Source: JAAYDI01 sp052034005 (lineage in GTDB: Bacteria > Planctomycetota > Planctomycetia > Pirellulales > Pirellulaceae). From it: a DNA stretch of 64,000 bases. The position numbers and the translations under genes were made by a program. The notes beneath the pieces are model-generated. The model did no database searches. It was not told where the DNA came from and was given only the letters and a program-made list of their open reading frames with translations. Location: the NCBI GenBank assembly GCA_052034005.1, contig JBPOJB010000003.1, forward strand, positions 1 to 64,000. Direction: 5' to 3'. Each line of letters begins with the position of its first letter. The first letter of the stretch is position 1. Below, piece by piece: positions 27,171 through 34,947 of this stretch.

Positions 27171-28007
27171 ATGTGTGGTGCAAGCCGTTCAGTGGCCGGG
27201 ATGTCGTCGCGCGTGCCGTTGCGGGTATTCGATCCGTCGGGCGTGGGCGGCGGCGGTGCGGCGGCCGAGGAACGGACGGCGGACGATCGTGACGGTGGGC
27301 TGGAGCCGACGCCCGCGCTGCTGGCGGAGTTGGCGGAGGCCAGTGGTCGGTTGGAGTCCGCCTCGCCGCAGGACATTCTGCGGTGGGCCATCGATCGGTT
27401 CCAGCCGCGTCTGACGATGGCGACCGCGTTCGGTCCGGAGGGCATGGTGTTGATTCACATGCTGGCCGAGCTGGCGCCGCAGACGCCGGTGTTCAACCTG
27501 GACACGGGCTACCAGTTTGCGGAGACGTTGGAGTTGCGCGAGCGGGTGGCTCAGCGATATGGGATTGAGGTGGAGCTGAAGCGACCGGAGTTGACCGTCG
27601 AGCAGTACGAGGCGTTGCACGGTGGTCCTTTGTATCGGACGGACCCGGACCGTTGCTGTTTCGACCGGAAGATCCGCGTGTTGCACAAGGCGGTTCGGGG
27701 GATGCATGCCTGGGCCAGTGCGATCCGGCGCGACCAGAGTCCGGACCGTGCGCGGACTGCCATTGTGGGCTGGGATCGGAAGTTCTCTCTGGTCAAAGTC
27801 AGTCCGTTGGCCAATTGGACGAAGAAGGACGTTTGGGACCTGATCGTGAGCCAGGACATCCCGTACAACCCGCTGCACGACCAGGGTTACCCCAGCATCG
27901 GGTGCCAGCCGTGCACGCGGAGCATTCTGTGCGGGGAGGACGAGCGGGCCGGCCGGTGGAGCGGTTTCGCGAAGACCGAGTGTGGTCTGCACACGCAGCG
28001 GGACTAG
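27171..28007 (+). CDS. cysH: Adenylyl-sulfate reductase of the Fe-S type (CysH family)
   Basis: It reduces activated sulfate to sulfite with thiol electrons in assimilatory sulfate reduction. The 278-residue protein has the PP-loop ATP-pyrophosphatase-like fold (T-A-F-G-P-E-G-M-V, N-L-D-T-G-Y-Q-F). The cysteines Cys162-Cys163 and C-Q-P-C (Cys245, Cys248) give the C-C-x81-C-x-x-C pattern that binds a [4Fe-4S] cluster in APS reductases, and the catalytic Cys271 sits in E-C-G-L-H near the C-terminus. PAPS reductases of the E. coli type lack the four cluster cysteines, so APS is the more likely substrate. ATG at 27171 is preceded by GAGGTGG; an upstream in-frame start at 27111 lacks this. The N-terminal 30 residues are Gly/Arg-rich and may be shorter in reality. 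Confidence 0.92.
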   Translation: MCGASRSVAGMSSRVPLRVFDPSGVGGGGAAAEERTADDRDGGLEPTPALLAELAEASGRLESASPQDILRWAIDRFQPRLTMATAFGPEGMVLIHMLAELAPQTPVFNLDTGYQFAETLELRERVAQRYGIEVELKRPELTVEQYEALHGGPLYRTDPDRCCFDRKIRVLHKAVRGMHAWASAIRRDQSPDRARTAIVGWDRKFSLVKVSPLANWTKKDVWDLIVSQDIPYNPLHDQGYPSIGCQPCTRSILCGEDERAGRWSGFAKTECGLHTQRD

Positions 28008-28013
28008 GGGCCT

Positions 28014-28066
28014 GTGCGCGATTCGTGCTTCGTCATTCCGCAAGAGGGTCTTGCCGAATCGCGCAC
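28014..28066 (+). repeat. Nested inverted repeat behind cysH
   Basis: A perfect 12-bp inverted repeat (28014-28025 with 28055-28066) encloses a second perfect 6-bp hairpin (GCAAGA 28040-28045, GGG loop, TCTTGC 28049-28054). The inner stem abuts the outer arm on its 3' side. It starts 7 bp after the cysH stop. No T-run follows, so it is not a standard intrinsic terminator. Confidence 0.5.
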
Positions 28067-28169
28067 GGTCCTTGAGGGGATCCGGGCGGCCCCGGGGCGC
28101 GTCTGAGCGTGGGTGGGTTTGCGTACCGGGCCCGTTTTGTGGTCAAATAGTAGGGCTCCTGCGCGGCGG

Positions 28170-28215
28170 CCGAGGCACCTCGGCTCCGCCTGTTTTCCCA
28201 CCCCGAGGCGCCTCG
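28170..28215 (+). promoter_or_regulatory. Twin palindromic operator candidates before the Rrf2 gene
   Basis: CCGAGGCACCTCGG (28170-28183) and CGAGGCGCCTCG (28204-28215) are near-identical palindromes with centres 33 bp apart, about three helical turns. The second covers the Shine-Dalgarno GAGG of the Rrf2 gene, which suits autorepression by a dimeric regulator. Confidence 0.55.
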
Positions 28216-28216
28216 C

Positions 28217-28645
28217 GTGAACATCTCGGCGAAGACCCAATACGCGTGTCTGGCCATCATGGAGCTGGCCGTGCATTACGGTTCCGGCAGGCCGACGCAG
28301 ATCAACGCCATTGCGGAGCGGCATGGGATCCCCTCGCGGTTCCTGGTCCAGATCCTGTTGCATCTCAAGGGCGCCGGTCTCGTGTCGAGCACGCGGGGGG
28401 CGGCGGGCGGTTATCAGCTGGTCAAGGACCCGGCCTTGGTGACGGTGGCCGACCTGCTGCGGGTCATTGAGGGCCGGCCGAAGCGCGTCGTATCCAAAGC
28501 CGCGCGCTCCACGCCCATCTCGCGCGTCTTGTCGTCCGTCTGGGATGACGTGCGGGACGCGGAGCTGGCCGTGTTGGAGCAGGTGACGATCGCCACGCTG
28601 GTCGAGCGTGTGCGTGGCGAGGCGGAGTCCATGTATTTCATCTGA
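28217..28645 (+). CDS. Rrf2-family transcriptional regulator
   Basis: A 142-residue winged-helix regulator. The N-terminus M-N-I-S-A-K-T-Q-Y-A, the helix-turn-helix around T-Q-I-N-A-I-A-E-R-H-G-I-P-S-R-F-L, and the wing R-G-A-A-G-G-Y-Q-L are diagnostic of Rrf2. The [2Fe-2S]-binding cysteine triad of IscR/NsrR is absent; only one cysteine (near residue 10) is seen. It therefore resembles the non-cluster branch that includes CymR, a cysteine-metabolism repressor. The start is GTG at 28217 with GAGG 8 nt upstream. Position between cysH and the cysNC/cysD genes suggests control of sulfate assimilation; twin palindromes at its own start suggest autoregulation. Both are inference. Confidence 0.9.
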   Translation: MNISAKTQYACLAIMELAVHYGSGRPTQINAIAERHGIPSRFLVQILLHLKGAGLVSSTRGAAGGYQLVKDPALVTVADLLRVIEGRPKRVVSKAARSTPISRVLSSVWDDVRDAELAVLEQVTIATLVERVRGEAESMYFI

Positions 28646-28718
28646 GCCGGCGGCGCGTGCCGGCCGGCCGGCCGGGCGGTGCGGGCGATCGGCCGAGCCG
28701 GTGGTCGCGCGCTCGGAG

Positions 28719-30659
28719 TCAGGGCTGGACGATTCCGCGCTGATGGAGCAATGCCATGATCTGGTCGACGCACTGGTCCACGGATGACTGGTCGGTGCGC
28801 AGGACGAGGTCCGGTTGTTCGGGCGTTTCATAGGCGGCCGAGACGCCGGGGAAGTTGACGATCTCGCCGCGATCCGCCTTCCCATAGGCGTCGTCGGCAT
28901 CCCGTTGCCGACAGACGTCCAGCGGCGTGGCCACATGGACGACGAGGAACCGTTGGGGTCCGACGACGTCGGCGACGCGGCGGCGGACTTCTTCGCTGGG
29001 CGCGACGAACGCGGCGACGCAGATCAGGCCGGCGTCATTGATCAGCTTGGCGACTTCCGCGCCGCGGCGCAGGTTTTCCGACCGCTCTTCGGCGGTGAAC
29101 CCCAACTCGCGGCTGAGTCCGCGGCGCATCGCGCGGGCGTCCAGCACGGCGCAGGCGCGGCCCAGGTCGAACAGGCGCCGTTCGAGCGCGTAGGCGAGCG
29201 TGGTCTTGCCGGACGCGGTCAAGCCGGTCAGCAGCAGCGTGGCCGGTTGCTGGCCGTACCGCGCGGCGCGTTCGGGCACCGTCACGTGGCTCGCGTGCGA
29301 GTCCAGGATCAGGTCCGCCGGTTCGGCATCCCAGTGGTCGCGGCGGTCCTCGCGCGTGGATCGATCGAGGACCATCCCGGCGCCGACGGTCCGGTTGGTC
29401 AACCGGTCGATGACGATGAAGCCGCCGGTGGCCCGGTTCCGCCGGTAGCTGTCGTAGGCGATCGGCTGGCTGAGCGTGATCGCGCAGCGCCCGATCTCAT
29501 TGAGCCGGAGTTGTTCCGCGTCCTGGCGATGCAGCGTGTTGACATCGACGCGATAGCGCAGTGCGCTGATCGCGCCCGCGACCAGCTTGGTGGTGTGTTT
29601 GAACAGGTACGGCTTGCCGGCCTCCATCGGTTCCTCGGCCATCCAGACGACCATGGCTTCGAAGCGCGGCTCGAGGCGCGGGGCGTTGCCGGGCCGCACG
29701 AGCATGTCGCCGCGGCTCACGTCGATCTCGTCGGTCAGCGTGAGCGTGACGGCCTGGGGCATGAACGCCTCGGGCCGTTCACCCTCGAACGTCACGATCG
29801 ATTTCACGCGGCTGGTCTTGCGTGACGGCAGGGCCATCACCTCGTCGCCCTGCCGGACGATGCCCGATGCGATCGTGCCGCAGTATCCGCGGAAGTCCAG
29901 GTGCGGCCGATTGACGAACTGGACCGGGAACCGGAAGTCCTCCAGGTTCCGATCCGACCCGATGTAGACCGATTCCAGGAAGCCCATCAGGGTGCTGCCC
30001 TGATACCAGGGCATTCGGGCGCTGGGATCCACGACATTGTCCCCGTGGAGCGCGGAGATGGGGATGAAATGCACGTCGGGCAGGTCGAGCCGCGCGGCGA
30101 AGTCCCGGTAGTCGCTGCGGATCCTGTCGTACACCTCCACCCGGAAGTCGACCAGATCCATCTTGTTGATCGCCACCACGACGTGCTTGATGCCCAAGAG
30201 CGACGTGATGAACGAATGGCGCTTGGTCTGGGTCAGCACCCCGCGCCGCGCGTCGATCAGGATGACGGCCAGGTCGGCGGTCGAAGCGCCGGTCGCCATG
30301 TTGCGCGTGTACTGCTCGTGTCCCGGGGTGTCGGCGATGATGAACTTCCGCCGGGCGGTGGAGAAGTAGCGGTAGGCCACGTCGATCGTGATGCCCTGCT
30401 CCCGCTCCGCCTTCAGCCCGTCGGTCAGCAGCGCGGGGTCGAAGCCGCCGCCCGTGGTGCCGTGGATCTTCGAATCGCGCTCGATGGCGGCCAGCTGGTC
30501 CTCGTAGATCATCTTCGAATCGTACAGCAGCCGGCCGATCAGCGTGCTCTTGCCGTCGTCCACGCTGCCGCAGGTGAGGAACCGCAACAGCTCCTTGTTC
30601 TCGTGCTGCTTCAAATAGGCTTCGATGTCCGTGGCGATCAGGTCCGATTGATGCGACAT
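28719..30659 (-). CDS. cysNC: Bifunctional sulfate adenylyltransferase subunit 1 / adenylylsulfate kinase
   Basis: A 646-residue fusion. Residues 1 to about 440 are the CysN GTPase, with G1 at G-S-V-D-D-G-K-S-T (31-39), G3 at D-T-P-G-H-E-Q-Y, G4 at N-K-M-D, then two beta-barrel domains. It drives ATP sulfurylase CysD by GTP hydrolysis. Residues about 465-646 are the CysC APS kinase, with P-loop G-L-T-A-S-G-K-T-T (Lys485). The kinase motif normally reading D-G-D-N is D-A-R-A here (507-510), and the F-I-S-P-Y-R loop is replaced by F-V-A-P-S-E-E. The kinase is thus atypical and could be altered or weak. ATG at 30659 gives M-S-H-Q-S-D. It follows cysD by 88 bp. Confidence 0.95.
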   Translation of the reverse strand: MSHQSDLIATDIEAYLKQHENKELLRFLTCGSVDDGKSTLIGRLLYDSKMIYEDQLAAIERDSKIHGTTGGGFDPALLTDGLKAEREQGITIDVAYRYFSTARRKFIIADTPGHEQYTRNMATGASTADLAVILIDARRGVLTQTKRHSFITSLLGIKHVVVAINKMDLVDFRVEVYDRIRSDYRDFAARLDLPDVHFIPISALHGDNVVDPSARMPWYQGSTLMGFLESVYIGSDRNLEDFRFPVQFVNRPHLDFRGYCGTIASGIVRQGDEVMALPSRKTSRVKSIVTFEGERPEAFMPQAVTLTLTDEIDVSRGDMLVRPGNAPRLEPRFEAMVVWMAEEPMEAGKPYLFKHTTKLVAGAISALRYRVDVNTLHRQDAEQLRLNEIGRCAITLSQPIAYDSYRRNRATGGFIVIDRLTNRTVGAGMVLDRSTREDRRDHWDAEPADLILDSHASHVTVPERAARYGQQPATLLLTGLTASGKTTLAYALERRLFDLGRACAVLDARAMRRGLSRELGFTAEERSENLRRGAEVAKLINDAGLICVAAFVAPSEEVRRRVADVVGPQRFLVVHVATPLDVCRQRDADDAYGKADRGEIVNFPGVSAAYETPEQPDLVLRTDQSSVDQCVDQIMALLHQRGIVQP

Positions 30660-30747
30660 GTGCGTGTAGGCTCTTCCATCGCCGCGGTGCGGCAAGTGCA
30701 TGGTCGGCGGCCCGCCGGCCGGGCGGGCCGCGCCGGCCGGCCAGACG

Positions 30748-31659
30748 TCAGAAATACCCGCGCTTCTTCTTCTCTTCCATCCCCGCGCCGCCTTCGTCCA
30801 GGTCGATGAGCCGACCTTGCCGCTCCGACGTCTTGGTCAACAGCATCTCCTGGATGATCTCGGGCAGCGTGGTGGCATTCGATTCGATGGCCCCGGTCAG
30901 CGGGTAGCAGCCGAGCGTGCGGAAGCGGACGCGCTTGATCTGGGGCCGTTCGCCCGGACGCAGCGGCAGGCGGTCGTCGTCCACCAGGATCCACACGCCG
31001 TCGCGCAGCACCACCGGCCGCTCGGCCGCGAAATACAGCGGCACAATCGGAATCCGCTCCAGGTGGATGTACTGCCAGACGTCCAGCTCGGTCCAGTTCG
31101 ACAGCGGGAAGACCCGAATGCTCTCCCCCTTGTTGACCTTGGCGTTGTACAGGTTCCACAGCTCCGGACGCTGGTTCTTCGGGTCCCACGCGTGATTGCG
31201 GTCCCGGAACGAATACACGCGCTCCTTGGCCCGCGACTTCTCCTCGTCGCGCCGCGCGCCCCCGAAGGCCGCATCGAACTGGTACTTGTCCAGTGCCTGT
31301 TTCAGCGCGTCCGTCTTCATCACTTCCGTGTGCTTCTCGCTGTCCTCCAGCGGGTGGATCCCCAGCTTCCGGCCCTCTTCGTTGATGTAGACCAGCAGCT
31401 CCAACCCCAGCTGCTCTCGCACATAGGACTCCCGGAACGCGATCATCTCCCGGAACTTCCATGTCGTGTCGACATGCATCAGCGGAAAGGGCGGCTTGGC
31501 CGGGTAGAACGCCTTCATCGCCAGCTGGACCATCACCGACGAATCCTTGCCGATCGAGTAGAGCATGACCGGGCGGTGAAACTCCGCCGCCACCTCCCGG
31601 ATGATGTGGATGCTCTCGGCTTCCAGTTGCTTCAAATGGGTCAGGCTGTAACCGGTCAT
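30748..31659 (-). CDS. cysD: Sulfate adenylyltransferase subunit 2
   Basis: It forms adenylyl-sulfate from sulfate and ATP in complex with CysN. The 303-residue protein has the normal length for CysD. It begins M-T-G-Y-S-L-T-H-L and carries the PP-loop S-I-G-K-D-S-S. Other motifs are H-V-D-T-T-W-K-F, A-F-G-G-A-R-R-D-E-E-K-S-R-A-K-E and the end segment G-C-Y-P-L-T-G-A-I-E-S. The tail E-E-K-K-K-R-G-Y-F is characteristic. ATG at 31659 is chosen by homology of the N-terminus; a GGGGAG stretch lies 12 nt upstream. It is the first gene of the cysD-cysNC operon, with its own promoter. Confidence 0.97.
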   Translation of the reverse strand: MTGYSLTHLKQLEAESIHIIREVAAEFHRPVMLYSIGKDSSVMVQLAMKAFYPAKPPFPLMHVDTTWKFREMIAFRESYVREQLGLELLVYINEEGRKLGIHPLEDSEKHTEVMKTDALKQALDKYQFDAAFGGARRDEEKSRAKERVYSFRDRNHAWDPKNQRPELWNLYNAKVNKGESIRVFPLSNWTELDVWQYIHLERIPIVPLYFAAERPVVLRDGVWILVDDDRLPLRPGERPQIKRVRFRTLGCYPLTGAIESNATTLPEIIQEMLLTKTSERQGRLIDLDEGGAGMEEKKKRGYF

Positions 31660-31703
31660 ATGATGCGGTCGCTCCCCTGGTGCCCCCGTGGGTTCGCGTT
31701 TCG

Positions 31704-31731
31704 ATGGTAGTGGGGCGAGCCGAGTCGTCAA
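31704..31731 (-). promoter_or_regulatory. Promoter for cysD-cysNC
   Basis: On the minus strand TTGACG (31726-31731) and TACCAT (31704-31709) are separated by 16 bp, 45 bp before the cysD start codon. It lies in the 134-bp gap after rsmG, so cysD need not depend on read-through. Confidence 0.55.
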
Positions 31732-31793
31732 GCCGCCCGGACTGCCCCCTTCGCCACGCGCGGTCCTGACAGCGGGCAAAGCCCCTCGTCCCC

Positions 31794-32465
31794 TTAACGG
31801 CAACCCTCCGGGACGCGGTAGGTCAACTGAAGGATCACGCTTTCCGCCCCGGTGCCCTCCAGCGGGTAGACGGCCGCGCGGCGCAGGTCCAGGCGCTTGA
31901 GCAGACCACGCTCGCGCGCCTCGGCACGCTCATCCACCCACTTGGGCCCTTTGACCAACAGCAGCCGCCCGATCGACGACCAGTAGGGCAGAAACCATGT
32001 CAGGATCTTCCACAGCGGGCCGACGGCCCGCGCCACCACGCTATCGAATCGCAAGTCGTCCAGCAGCTGTTCCGCGCGGCAGTGGTGCACAGCGGCCGGC
32101 AAATCCAAGGTGCGGGCGATCGACTCGAGCACGCGGGCCTTCTTCTGTGTCGAGTCACACATCGTGATGTCCAGGTCACCTCGCAAGATGGCCAACAGCA
32201 CGCCCGGCACACCGCCACCGCTGCCGACATCCAGCACTTCCTCATGGGGCGCCAGCAGTCTTGCCAGCTCGAGACTGTCGATCACGTCGCGCGCCACGAA
32301 CGTGTCATAGTCCGTGTGGCGGGTCAGGTTCAGCTTGCTGTTCCAGTCCCACAGCAGAGCGCAGTAGCGGTCCATCCGGGCAATCTGGTCGTCCGGCAGC
32401 CTGATGTTCCGCCGCTGCAACGCTTCGGCCAGCGTCTGAGAGGCGTCGGGGGCGGGGGAATCCAT
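31794..32465 (-). CDS. rsmG: 16S rRNA (guanine(527)-N7)-methyltransferase
   Basis: An S-adenosylmethionine-dependent methyltransferase acting on G527 of 16S rRNA. The 223-residue protein has the RsmG (GidB) N-terminal helix pair, W-N-S-K-L-N-L-T-R. The SAM-binding motif is V-L-D-V-G-S-G-G-G-V-P-G, with D-S-T-Q-K-K-A-R as motif II and V-V-A-R-A-V-G-P-L near the active site; V-K-G-P-K follows. An AGGAA stretch 7 nt before ATG supports the start. It is usually next to gidA or parA/parB but stands alone here, upstream of cysD on the same strand. Confidence 0.95.
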   Translation of the reverse strand: MDSPAPDASQTLAEALQRRNIRLPDDQIARMDRYCALLWDWNSKLNLTRHTDYDTFVARDVIDSLELARLLAPHEEVLDVGSGGGVPGVLLAILRGDLDITMCDSTQKKARVLESIARTLDLPAAVHHCRAEQLLDDLRFDSVVARAVGPLWKILTWFLPYWSSIGRLLLVKGPKWVDERAEARERGLLKRLDLRRAAVYPLEGTGAESVILQLTYRVPEGCR

Positions 32466-32711
32466 CGGATCGTTCCTGGTCCTTTCAGCCGGCGATCTGC
32501 CAGCCGGCTGGTGGTGTCTCTCGAGGCGGCCGGTTCGGACAGCAGATTAGGCGATGGCCCGTTGGCTGCCCAGGCCGAGCGGGCTGGAAAACCTTGACGA
32601 TTGTATCGATTTTCTCGATTCGCGCGTCTGTGACGCCGATATCTACAATCGGCCCTCTGGGCTCACGCGGCCCATGGTGGGCGGTCTGGCCTATTCGAGG
32701 GGAGCATTCTG

Positions 32712-33401
32712 ATGACAATCCGAGCCGGGTTCCAAGGCCTGGGGCTGGCAGTCCTCTGCGCCGCATTAAGCGGGTGTATGGCACCCTGCGTGAGCTACCG
32801 CGATGGATCGTGCGCGCCATGCGGCCTGTCGGTGCGCAACGCGGGCGGCATGCCGGGCGGGTATGGCGTGGGCGTCTGGGAGACGGACCGATGCGGGGTG
32901 GGTGACTGCGGCACGTCCGGGTGTGACGCGGTGGGCTACGGCTCGACCTGCTGGAACTTCCCGCTACTGAGGCTGCTGCACAACATGGCGACCTGCGGTG
33001 CGGGATGCGGGCGGGTTTATTGGGGGGAATGGGCCGCCGATCCGCCCGATGGGCGCGACCCCTGTGACGATTGCGGGAACTGGGTCGGCCCGCAGTGCCG
33101 CCCGGCCGGCGGCTGCTGCAGCCTGTTCGGGCTCCTGGGTGGAGTCCGTTTCCACACGACCTGTGCCGCGTCGTGCGACGTGGATTGCGTGGGCACGACG
33201 GGCTGCGACTGCGGGATGAGCGCCGCCGGAGGTGAAGTGCTCGACGGCCCGTGGCCCGGGACCGTCGAGTCGATCGAGAGCATATCGGCCAAGCCAGTGA
33301 CTCGAGGGGCCGTGCCCGCGCGAAGCGCCATCCAGCGCCCGACGACGCGCGACCCCAACAGTCGGCTGGTGCGCCACAACCGGACCGCCGTAGTGCATTG
33401 A
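32712..33401 (+). CDS. Cysteine-rich lipoprotein, planctomycete type
   Basis: A 229-residue protein. The N-terminus is a lipoprotein signal with lipobox L-S-G-C (Cys22), so the mature protein is lipid-anchored. The mature part holds about 25 cysteines, many in C-x-x-C or C-C arrangements (C-G-A-G-C-G, C-D-D-C-G-N-W, G-G-C-C-S-L-F), up to residue 165. A basic, Thr/Arg-rich tail without cysteine follows. Proteins with the G-R-V-Y-W-G-E-W and D-P-C-D-D-C-G-N-W signatures recur in planctomycetes but have no known role; a disulfide-stabilised surface protein is likely. GAGGGGAG lies 7 nt before ATG, a near-ideal ribosome binding site. Its stop overlaps the next gene's presumed start. Confidence 0.8.
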   Translation: MTIRAGFQGLGLAVLCAALSGCMAPCVSYRDGSCAPCGLSVRNAGGMPGGYGVGVWETDRCGVGDCGTSGCDAVGYGSTCWNFPLLRLLHNMATCGAGCGRVYWGEWAADPPDGRDPCDDCGNWVGPQCRPAGGCCSLFGLLGGVRFHTTCAASCDVDCVGTTGCDCGMSAAGGEVLDGPWPGTVESIESISAKPVTRGAVPARSAIQRPTTRDPNSRLVRHNRTAVVH

Positions 33402-34033
33402 GCAGACCGCCGATACCGATACTCATACCCGATACCGTGCTGCCGCGCGCTTTCTACCACCGGGATACCATCCAGGTGGCCCGTGAGCTGCTGGGCAAGC
33501 TGCTGGTGCGGCACTCGCGTGAAGGGCTCACGAGCGGCCGCATCGTGGAGGTTGAGGCGTACCTGCCCGACGACGATCCGGCATCCCACGCGGCGCGTGG
33601 CTGCACGCCCAGCAACCGGGCGATGTTCGGCCCGCCGGGGCGGGCGTACGTCTATCCGATCCACTCGCGGTACTGTCTCAACACGGTGACGATGTCCCGG
33701 GGCGTCCCGAGCGCCGTGCTGATTCGGGCCGTGGAGCCGCAAGCGGGCGTTGCGTTGATGCAGCGGCGGCGAAACCGGAAGTCGCTGCTGGAACTGGCCC
33801 GCGGGCCGGCCCGATTGTGCGAGGCGTTTGCCGTGGACCGCCGCTTGAATCACTGGGATCTGACCCGTGGACGCCGCCTGTGGATCTGCCGGGAGCCCGG
33901 CGCGGGGATGACCGACGACGAGATCAGCCAGTCCGTACGGATCGGTGTGACTGCCGCACACCACCTGCCCCTGCGCTATTTCGTCAAACACAGCCCGTTC
34001 GTCAGTGGCTCGCGCTCCCGTCACGCAACGTGA
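33398..34033 (+). CDS. 3-methyladenine (alkyladenine) DNA glycosylase, AAG/MPG family
   Basis: It excises alkylated purines such as 3-methyladenine from DNA. The 211-residue protein matches the AAG family from L-P-R-A-F-Y and V-A-R-E-L-L-G-K-L-L-V. It has the catalytic glutamate in I-V-E-V-E-A-Y, the P-P-G-R-A-Y-V-Y-P-I segment and N-H-W-D-L-T near the end. It ends with the usual F-V-S-G element plus a short basic tail. The start is uncertain: TTG at 33398 overlaps the upstream stop by TTGA, and GTG at 33437 is the next in-frame choice. Neither has a clear Shine-Dalgarno sequence. Coupling to the lipoprotein gene is suggested by the overlap but makes no functional sense. Confidence 0.9.
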   Translation: MSRPPIPILIPDTVLPRAFYHRDTIQVARELLGKLLVRHSREGLTSGRIVEVEAYLPDDDPASHAARGCTPSNRAMFGPPGRAYVYPIHSRYCLNTVTMSRGVPSAVLIRAVEPQAGVALMQRRRNRKSLLELARGPARLCEAFAVDRRLNHWDLTRGRRLWICREPGAGMTDDEISQSVRIGVTAAHHLPLRYFVKHSPFVSGSRSRHAT

Positions 34034-34114
34034 CTTGCGCGCCGGCCACGCGGCGACGGTCCGGAAAGCAGGGAAACAGGGGCCCGCCGATGGGCTCCGT
34101 GAGGAGTGATTCGC

Positions 34115-34648
34115 ATGACCGCCAGTGCCACATTGCTGCCGCTTGCTGCCGCGACGGCCCAGCTGGTGACCCGCAGCGTCGCCGATGTCGTGAAACAGGG
34201 CGTGGCGTTCGCCGACCTGCTGCGGATCGACAATCCGGACCAGACCGCCGACCGGGACGCCGGCGCCGCCCATGCCCCAGGCGCGCCGGAGTTGACCTGT
34301 GACAGCCGGGCACTGCATTGGAAAACCGCCTGCCAGGCGGTGACCGCTCGCACCGATGCCCTCCACCAACTGCTGGTCGACAAGCTGGCCGGCCAGGGCA
34401 TCGACCTGGCGGAGCCGATCGTGCTGCGAGCCGACACCGACGGCCATATCCTTGTGGCCAACGGCCATCTTGACCGGGCTGACATCGAACTGCTGATCGA
34501 ATCGGACGCCCAACTCGCGGAACAACTGCGCCAGCTGTTCCAGCAGTTGGCCGCTCTGGAGGGCCCTTCACCGGGTGCGGCCCCGCCGGATATCGCGGCG
34601 ATGCGCCTGGTTGTCAGCCGGACCGGCGCGTTCTTCACCGTCCCGTAG
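34115..34648 (+). CDS. Hypothetical protein, helical, Ala/Leu-rich
   Basis: A 177-residue protein that I do not recognise. It opens with an Ala/Leu/Thr-rich amphipathic stretch (T-A-S-A-T-L-L-P-L-A-A-A), has a Pro/Asp/Ala-rich linker at about 45-65, and a helical middle (H-Q-L-L-V-D-K-L-A). A compact alpha/beta-looking segment follows (I-V-L-R-A-D-T-D-G-H-I-L-V). The C-terminus ends F-F-T-V-P. There is no clear signal peptide or catalytic motif. GAGGAG sits 8 nt before ATG 34115, a strong start. Gene-like codon usage and the ribosome binding site argue that it is real. Confidence 0.65.
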   Translation: MTASATLLPLAAATAQLVTRSVADVVKQGVAFADLLRIDNPDQTADRDAGAAHAPGAPELTCDSRALHWKTACQAVTARTDALHQLLVDKLAGQGIDLAEPIVLRADTDGHILVANGHLDRADIELLIESDAQLAEQLRQLFQQLAALEGPSPGAAPPDIAAMRLVVSRTGAFFTVP

Positions 34649-34771
34649 CGCCGCGGACCCGCCCCTTCACCATCTTGAGCAGCCCCACCTTCGCCATTCT
34701 TCCTTGCTGGAATCATGTATCCCGTAGGTCTCCGCCGCTGCGCGTGCACACCAGGAAAGGCCCATGGGGGG

Positions 34772-34854
34772 TTGTAATCGAACGGCCGTGTGATAAATTG
34801 CGTCGAACGTGGGTTTCATGCCCATTTGATACGTGATTTTGGGGATACATGCGG
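34772..34854 (+). promoter_or_regulatory. Possible mraZ promoter and MraZ-box-like repeat
   Basis: The 299-bp region before mraZ (34649-34947) is AT-richer than its surroundings. TTGTAA (34772-34777) and TAAATT (34794-34799) are 16 bp apart. Downstream, TGGGG (34840-34844) and TGCGG (34850-34854) are spaced like the 10-bp-period TGGGN boxes bound by MraZ, though the second copy is imperfect. No further gene is evident here. Confidence 0.3.
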
Positions 34855-34947
34855 GTAAATTGCCCAAAGACTGGCAGGCCCCGCAGTGGTAACCGACACG
34901 GAAGTGCGATGGCGTCGTGACAGGGTACTCGGGCGATTGCAGATTCC

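Noticed and set aside
32581..32711. Promoters for rsmG and the cysteine-rich lipoprotein in their divergent region
   Set aside because: TACAAT hexamers occur on both strands, but no -35 element lies at suitable spacing, so they were not annotated.
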